Made by a program: the position numbers and the translations under genes
Assembly: GCA_040768905.1 (NCBI GenBank)
Contig: JAXGMA010000001.1
Coordinates: 1 to 64,000 of the forward strand
Length of the DNA: 64,000 nucleotides
From: SZUA-584 sp040768905
GTDB lineage: Bacteria > Bacillota > Clostridia > Christensenellales > SZUA-584
Direction of reading: 5' to 3'
Shown here: in pieces, positions 60,506 through 64,000 of the stretch
Layout of the letters: the number at the start of each line of letters is the position of its first letter
Position numbering within the stretch: the first letter of the stretch is position 1
The notes under the pieces: model-generated
Databases searched by the model: none
What the model saw: the letters and a program-made list of their open reading frames with translations, nothing else
What the model was told of the DNA's origin: nothing

Positions 60506-61300
60506 TCATTTAATTCGGAATACGCCCGTGACCCTGTCGCGGAACGCGAGCCCCAGATTAAAGCCCTGCCCCGGTGTGATCCCCTGCGATACAAGCCTGT
60601 CCGTGACAGTCCGGAAGGCGAGCTGCTCTGAATTGTTTTCCTGGCTCAAGTGCCCGAGCAGCACCGAGGATACGCCTGCGCAGGCGAGCCGTAAAGCCGC
60701 TTCAGCCGCATCATCATTGGAAAGATGCCCTTTGCGTGACCTGATACGCTGTTTTAAGGCCTGCGGATAGCGCCCGGAAGAGAGCATGGCAGAATCATGG
60801 TTGGCTTCAAGCAGCACAAGGTCGCAGCTGTGCAGAAACACTTCGATTTTCTTGGGGAAATAGCCAAGATCGGTCGCGACGGCAACCTTGCGCGTGCCGC
60901 AGGAAACACAGTAACCCACAGGATCGGCTGCGTCATGCGGTATGTCGAAGGGCTCGATGAGAAGGTCGTTGATATAAAACCCCGTTTTCGCAATGACGCG
61001 CATATGGCGGCTCTGAATGCTGCCCAACATCTGCCCGCCTGCCGCAAAGGTGTCAGCTGTGGCGTAAACAGGAATACCATGCCTGCGGGAAAGGATGCCG
61101 ACGCCCTTTGTATGGTCGGAGTGTTCATGTGTGAGAAGTATGCCTTTTATTTGGCTGATATCCTCGCCGAGGGTGAAAAGCGCCTCCTCAAGACGGCGCC
61201 CGGAAACGCCAGCATCAATGAGTATCTTTGTGGTGCCTGAGCTGATCAGTATGGCGTTGCCGGAAGACCCCGAGAAAAGCGGGGACAAAGATAATGTCAT
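60506..61300 (-). CDS. yycJ: YycJ/WalJ-type metallo-beta-lactamase-fold hydrolase
   Basis: A 264-residue MBL protein. LFSGSSGNAILISSG at the N-terminus and the metal motif THEHSDH (His58, His60, Asp62, His63). Later ligands are likely in DIPHDA and LEANHD. WalJ-like proteins act as 5'-3' exonucleases linked to replication and wall signalling. Pairing with rlmH supports the YycJ call; the walRK genes are not present here. Confidence 0.9.
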   Translation of the reverse strand: MTLSLSPLFSGSSGNAILISSGTTKILIDAGVSGRRLEEALFTLGEDISQIKGILLTHEHSDHTKGVGILSRRHGIPVYATADTFAAGGQMLGSIQSRHMRVIAKTGFYINDLLIEPFDIPHDAADPVGYCVSCGTRKVAVATDLGYFPKKIEVFLHSCDLVLLEANHDSAMLSSGRYPQALKQRIRSRKGHLSNDDAAEAALRLACAGVSSVLLGHLSQENNSEQLAFRTVTDRLVSQGITPGQGFNLGLAFRDRVTGVFRIK

Positions 61301-61324
61301 GCTGTATATCCTTTCTTGTTCACT

Positions 61325-61333
61325 ATTATAACA
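61325..61333 (-). promoter_or_regulatory. Extended -10 promoter of yycJ-rlmH
   Basis: Minus-strand TGT-TATAAT (61333-61325), 25 bases before the start; the -35 box is weak. Confidence 0.5.
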
Positions 61334-61362
61334 CAGCGCCGCTGAAGCAGGCTATGTGTATA

Positions 61363-61392
61363 TTGAAAAAAGGGCTCAAGCTGTGGTATATT
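61363..61392 (+). promoter_or_regulatory. Promoter of cobO
   Basis: TTGAAA (61363-61368), 18-base spacer, TATATT (61387-61392). Confidence 0.5.
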
Positions 61393-61445
61393 TAGCCTGA
61401 GTTAAGCTTTGCCATTGACTTAAAGCTAAAGGGGCGTTTTGAATC

Positions 61446-61964
61446 ATGAAAAAGTCGTGCGTGCAGGTGTATACGGGAGACGGAAAAGGAAAAACGAGCG
61501 CGGCTGTTGGGCTGGCGGTACGCGCGGCCGGCCGGGGGTTTTGTGTGAAATTCGTGCAGTTTCTCAAAGGGCGTGACACGGGTGAACTGCATGTATTAAA
61601 GGATTTAAGAAATATCGATTTTATCCGCGCAGCCAGCTGTGAGAAGTTTTTCAACCAGCTGTCCGGTGAAGAAAAAGAGCAGATGCGCACAGATGCCGGG
61701 CTGATGATCGAAAGGATCAAAGGCTGGCTTGACACGGCGGATATGCTTGTGCTCGATGAAGCGATGGCGGCCATCCACTGCGGGATACTCAAGCTTGATG
61801 AGGTTCTTTGGATCATGGCGCACCGCGGAGGGACCGAGGTGGTGCTCACTGGGCGGGGCGCACCGGAAAAAATTATCGAACAGGCGGATCTTGTAACGGA
61901 AATGCGCCCGATCAAGCATTACTATGATGCAGGGCTCAAGGCGCGGGCAGGCATAGAATACTGA
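61446..61964 (+). CDS. cobO: Cob(I)alamin adenosyltransferase (CobO/BtuR type)
   Basis: 172 residues. P-loop YTGDGKGKTSAAVG near the N-terminus, VKFVQFLKG, Walker B-like MLVLDEAMAAIHCGIL, and EVVLTGRGAPEKIIEQADLVTEM near the end. It attaches the adenosyl group to corrinoids, making coenzyme B12. It stands alone, so it may serve salvage. The ribosome site is weak. Confidence 0.93.
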   Translation: MKKSCVQVYTGDGKGKTSAAVGLAVRAAGRGFCVKFVQFLKGRDTGELHVLKDLRNIDFIRAASCEKFFNQLSGEEKEQMRTDAGLMIERIKGWLDTADMLVLDEAMAAIHCGILKLDEVLWIMAHRGGTEVVLTGRGAPEKIIEQADLVTEMRPIKHYYDAGLKARAGIEY

Positions 61965-62057
61965 CCCCGTATGATGAGCCGGTTAAATCTTGCGAGGTAT
62001 TTCAATTTGATTATCGATTCATGCGGGGAGCCGACACAAAACGACAAAAAACAATCT

Positions 62058-62085
62058 TTGACAAAATACGGGCGCGTTATATAAT
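62058..62085 (+). promoter_or_regulatory. Promoter of the MazG-like gene
   Basis: TTGACA (62058-62063), 16-base spacer, TATAAT (62080-62085), with a leader of about 140 bases. Confidence 0.7.
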
Positions 62086-62229
62086 ATGAAGTAGCAGGAG
62101 CTATCAGCCGTGGACAAAGGAAACATTGATCGGCACAATCATGCCGGATCAGCGAAAAGTTATTCGTCATGTTAGGCGGAATCGAATGGATCAGCGATTC
62201 CAAACACAAGTTTTGAAAGAGGAGCGAAA

Positions 62230-62637
62230 ATGGGAAACTCAATCAACGATATTATGCTTGAAGATTTCCAAAATGTCGTGAGCGAGCTTTTGATAAGAAA
62301 CAGAAGTGTGCTTGACATTTCCAGTAAGATTCAAACCAGCACGGGGCGTGTCAACCGTGCCGTCGTCAAGGCGGTAACACATTGCGGCTGTATTGAAATA
62401 CACGCCAAGAAACAGGAGTTTCCCAGCGAAGCCAGCATCAAAAACATAAGCGGTCTTATTTCAACGCATTTGAAAGGCAAGCTTTGCCCTGAATGCCGCC
62501 GAACGATCGAAAAAGAAATTGGCGGTGCGCTCTTTTATCTTGCTGCCATGTGCAACACGCTTGGCATCAGCCTTTATGATGTTGTTCTGAGCGAAAAAGA
62601 AACACTCGGAACGCTTGGAAGCTACAGCCTTCGGTAA
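62230..62637 (+). CDS. MazG-like helical protein of Clostridia, function unknown
   Basis: 135 residues after GAGGAG. NRSVLDISSKIQTSTGRVNRAVVKAVTHCGCIEIHAKKQ, HLKGKLCPECRRTIEKEIGGALFYLAAMCNTLGISLYDVVLSE: the C-terminal helices with E-x3-EIG-x2-LFYLA resemble MazG/dUTPase-type pyrophosphohydrolases, and homologues are widespread in Clostridia as I recall them. Four Cys (CGC, CPEC) could bind metal. Catalytic activity is not established. Own promoter with long leader; terminator follows. Confidence 0.7.
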   Translation: MGNSINDIMLEDFQNVVSELLIRNRSVLDISSKIQTSTGRVNRAVVKAVTHCGCIEIHAKKQEFPSEASIKNISGLISTHLKGKLCPECRRTIEKEIGGALFYLAAMCNTLGISLYDVVLSEKETLGTLGSYSLR

Positions 62638-62654
62638 AGGCCAAAGGTTATCAG

Positions 62655-62680
62655 CCGGCGGTGCGCACTGCCGGTTTTTA
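62655..62680 (+). terminator. Terminator after the MazG-like gene
   Basis: CCGGCGGTGC and GCACTGCCGG (62655-62674) form a near-perfect hairpin followed by TTTTT. Confidence 0.75.
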
Positions 62681-62763
62681 TTTCTTTATTGCCGCACATA
62701 CTAAGGCGCAAAAACTGCAGAAAACTTGCAATCTATATAATTTACAGATATGCTTTTTTTATG

Positions 62764-62792
62764 TTGACAAGGCATTTGCGTTATAGTAATAT
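62764..62792 (+). promoter_or_regulatory. Promoter of rpoB
   Basis: TTGACA (62764-62769), 17-base spacer, TAATAT (62787-62792). Confidence 0.65.
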
Positions 62793-62880
62793 GTTATATT
62801 GCATTAACGTGCTTTATAATCGGGGAGGTTTCTCGTTTTGTTGCCCGCAAGCGCGCTTTTTTAAGTCTTTTTGAAGGCAA

Positions 62881-62907
62881 ACGGATCACCGGCCATATCC
62901 GTTTTTT
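62881..62907 (+). terminator. Terminator-like hairpin in the rpoB leader
   Basis: ACGGAT (62881-62886) pairs with ATCCGT (62897-62902) and is followed by TTTTTT. It lies about 85 bases into the transcript and 123 bases before rpoB, so it can act as an attenuator. Confidence 0.6.
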
Positions 62908-63030
62908 CGACCCGCGCGGCTTGTAAAACGGCAGTATATATCTTCTGCTTTGGGGAATAATCAGCGGGTGTCTCTATCTTGAAAATGTCATATCTTAATA
63001 TACACAGGCAGGAGAGTGGAATAATAACTT

Positions 63031-64000
63031 ATGGTGCATGAAGTCAAAATCGGAAAACGCGACAGGATGAGTTTCTCAAAGATTGCTGAAGTGCTTGATA
63101 TGCCGGATCTAATAGAAATTCAGAAAAACTCTTATGATTCATTTCTAAAATTTGGACTGCGCGAGGTTTTGAGTGATATTTCACCTATCACCGATTATTC
63201 AGAAAACCTGATCCTTGAGTTCGTTGATTACTATATTGAAAACAAACCCAAGTACAGCGTCGAAGACTGTAAGGAGAGAGATGTCAACTATGCGGCTCCT
63301 TTGAAAGTCGTGATGCGCCTTATCAACAAAGAGACGGGAGAGATGAAGGAGCAGGAGGTCTTCATGGGGGATTTCCCTTTGATGACTGAAAAGGGCACCT
63401 TTATCATCAACGGCGCCGAACGTGTCATCGTCAGCCAGCTTGTCCGCTCGCCCGGCGTCTATTTTGATGTGGCTATTGACAAATCGGGTAAAAAACTGTA
63501 TTCCGCGACCGTGATTCCCAACCGCGGCGCTTGGCTTGAATACGAGACCGATTCAAACGACTGCTACTGGGTGCGTGTGGACAGAACGCGTAAACTGCCA
63601 ATGACTGTATTGATGCGCGCTATGGGCTGCGGAACAAACAATGAAATCACACAGCTTTTCGGCGATGAGGATTTTCTTGCCGCGACGCTCAAGAAGGACA
63701 GCGGGCAAAGCGCGGAAGACGGGCTCATCGAAATATACCGTAGGCTGCGCCCGGGCGAGCCGCCGACTGTTGAAAGTGCGCGTATGCTTATCGACTCGCT
63801 GTTTTTTGATCAGAGAAGATATGACCTTGCGCGTGTCGGCCGCTACAAATACAATAAAAAGCTCTCTGTTGCCACGCGCATAGAAGGGCAAAAGTGTGCC
63901 GAGAATATCGTAACGGAAGATGGCGAGCTGCTTGCGCAAAAAGATGAGATCATCACACGCGAAGTGGCTGAGCAGATAGAAAACGCCGGGATCAACTGTT
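63031..64000 (+). CDS. rpoB: DNA-directed RNA polymerase subunit beta, cut by the window edge
   Basis: The first 323 codons of RpoB. It starts MVHEVKIGKRDRMSFSKIAEVLDMPDLIEIQKNSYDSF, with the conserved fork and lobe segments VFMGDFPLMTEKGTFIINGAERVIVSQLVRSPGVYF and RGAWLEYETDSN. The frame is open to the right edge. The nearest purine-rich ribosome site (AGGAGAG, 63010-63016) is 14 bases from the ATG, unusually far. rplJ/rplL are not upstream. Confidence 0.97.
   Translation, partial: MVHEVKIGKRDRMSFSKIAEVLDMPDLIEIQKNSYDSFLKFGLREVLSDISPITDYSENLILEFVDYYIENKPKYSVEDCKERDVNYAAPLKVVMRLINKETGEMKEQEVFMGDFPLMTEKGTFIINGAERVIVSQLVRSPGVYFDVAIDKSGKKLYSATVIPNRGAWLEYETDSNDCYWVRVDRTRKLPMTVLMRAMGCGTNNEITQLFGDEDFLAATLKKDSGQSAEDGLIEIYRRLRPGEPPTVESARMLIDSLFFDQRRYDLARVGRYKYNKKLSVATRIEGQKCAENIVTEDGELLAQKDEIITREVAEQIENAGINC

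Larger units (their letters stand above)
62638..63030 (+). other. Intergenic region and rpoB leader
   Basis: It holds the terminator at 62655, the rpoB promoter at 62764, a leader of about 235 bases with a terminator-like hairpin at 62881, and the rpoB ribosome site. I see no gene in it. Confidence 0.6.

Noticed and set aside
1..64000. CRISPR arrays, tRNA or rRNA genes, prophage or insertion sequences
   Set aside because: Reading both strands, I saw no regularly spaced direct repeats, tRNA-like cloverleaf, rRNA sequence, transposase or phage genes.

Overview
The window looks like a chromosomal segment of a mid-GC, Gram-positive, probably anaerobic Clostridia-type bacterium (Bacillota). Evidence: DnaD/DnaI replication proteins, Noc, the YycJ-RlmH pair, a YerC-PcrA-LigA operon, DUF1385-PrmC-PrfA behind L31, an MscS-DUF951-LepB operon, a Spo0E-like peptide, and an acyl-CoA dehydrogenase/EtfBA set whose EtfA carries two 4Fe-4S clusters. 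Gene starts mostly carry GGAGG-type ribosome sites and many promoters fit TTGACA-N16-18-TATAAT. I see no rRNA, tRNA, CRISPR array, prophage or intact insertion sequence. Species cannot be named from the sequence alone.

Layout. 1-5.1 kb: a left-truncated membrane-anchored Pro/Thr-rich protein, a frameshifted pentapeptide-repeat gene, and a SnoaL-like + SDR pair converging on a large FAD oxidoreductase. 5.1-14.4 kb: a three-LysM protein, LL-diaminopimelate aminotransferase (dapL), sbcDC, a secreted phosphodiester glycosidase with a structured leader, and typA. 14.4-22.7 kb: a Spo0E-like peptide divergent from an XRE regulator, a C69 peptidase, a small lipoprotein, a Crp/Fnr regulator followed by thioredoxin, a D-2-hydroxyacid dehydrogenase, a radical SAM protein, a flavodoxin and a multi-pass membrane protein. 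22.8-26.8 kb: acd-etfB-etfA with its own promoter and palindromic operator, and a FAD-oxidoreductase remnant. 26.9-34.8 kb: rpmE, DUF1385, prmC, prfA, a lyxose-isomerase-like cupin, the mscS-DUF951-lepB operon, murC and a rearranged meso-diaminopimelate dehydrogenase (ddh) remnant. 34.8-39.3 kb: yerC-pcrA-ligA. 39.4-47.6 kb: two tandem secreted SH3/peptidoglycan-binding paralogues, a C-terminal processing protease, trxB, glmM and glmS. 47.7-58.9 kb: a zinc-ribbon membrane protein, cinA, a membrane-anchored beta-propeller protein, a small orphan protein, a TIM-barrel isomerase, pepF, dnaI, a four-repeat dnaD and murA. 58.9-64 kb: noc, rlmH, yycJ, cobO, a MazG-like protein and the start of rpoB.

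How genes fit together. Cell-wall supply is prominent: dapL (meso-DAP precursor), glmM/glmS (UDP-GlcNAc), murA and murC (UDP-muramyl precursors), plus secreted LysM/SH3/peptidoglycan-binding proteins. Thiol redox is represented by trxA and trxB. The Fe-S EtfAB and acyl-CoA dehydrogenase fit an electron-bifurcating enoyl-CoA reductase of the caffeyl-CoA reductase type.

Most notable observations: (1) a ddh pseudogene whose N- and C-terminal parts lie on the plus strand while a middle segment is inverted onto the minus strand, in a genome that keeps intact dapL; (2) a tandem pair of secreted proteins whose C-terminal domain has a conserved HG-x11-HFCIHF motif resembling, but not matching, an L,D-transpeptidase active site; (3) a terminator-like hairpin inside the rpoB leader, with rpoB uncoupled from rplJL; (4) two further broken genes, one frameshifted and one internally deleted. 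I did not find a clearly new multi-gene defence or metabolic system; item 2 is the best candidate for undescribed biochemistry.
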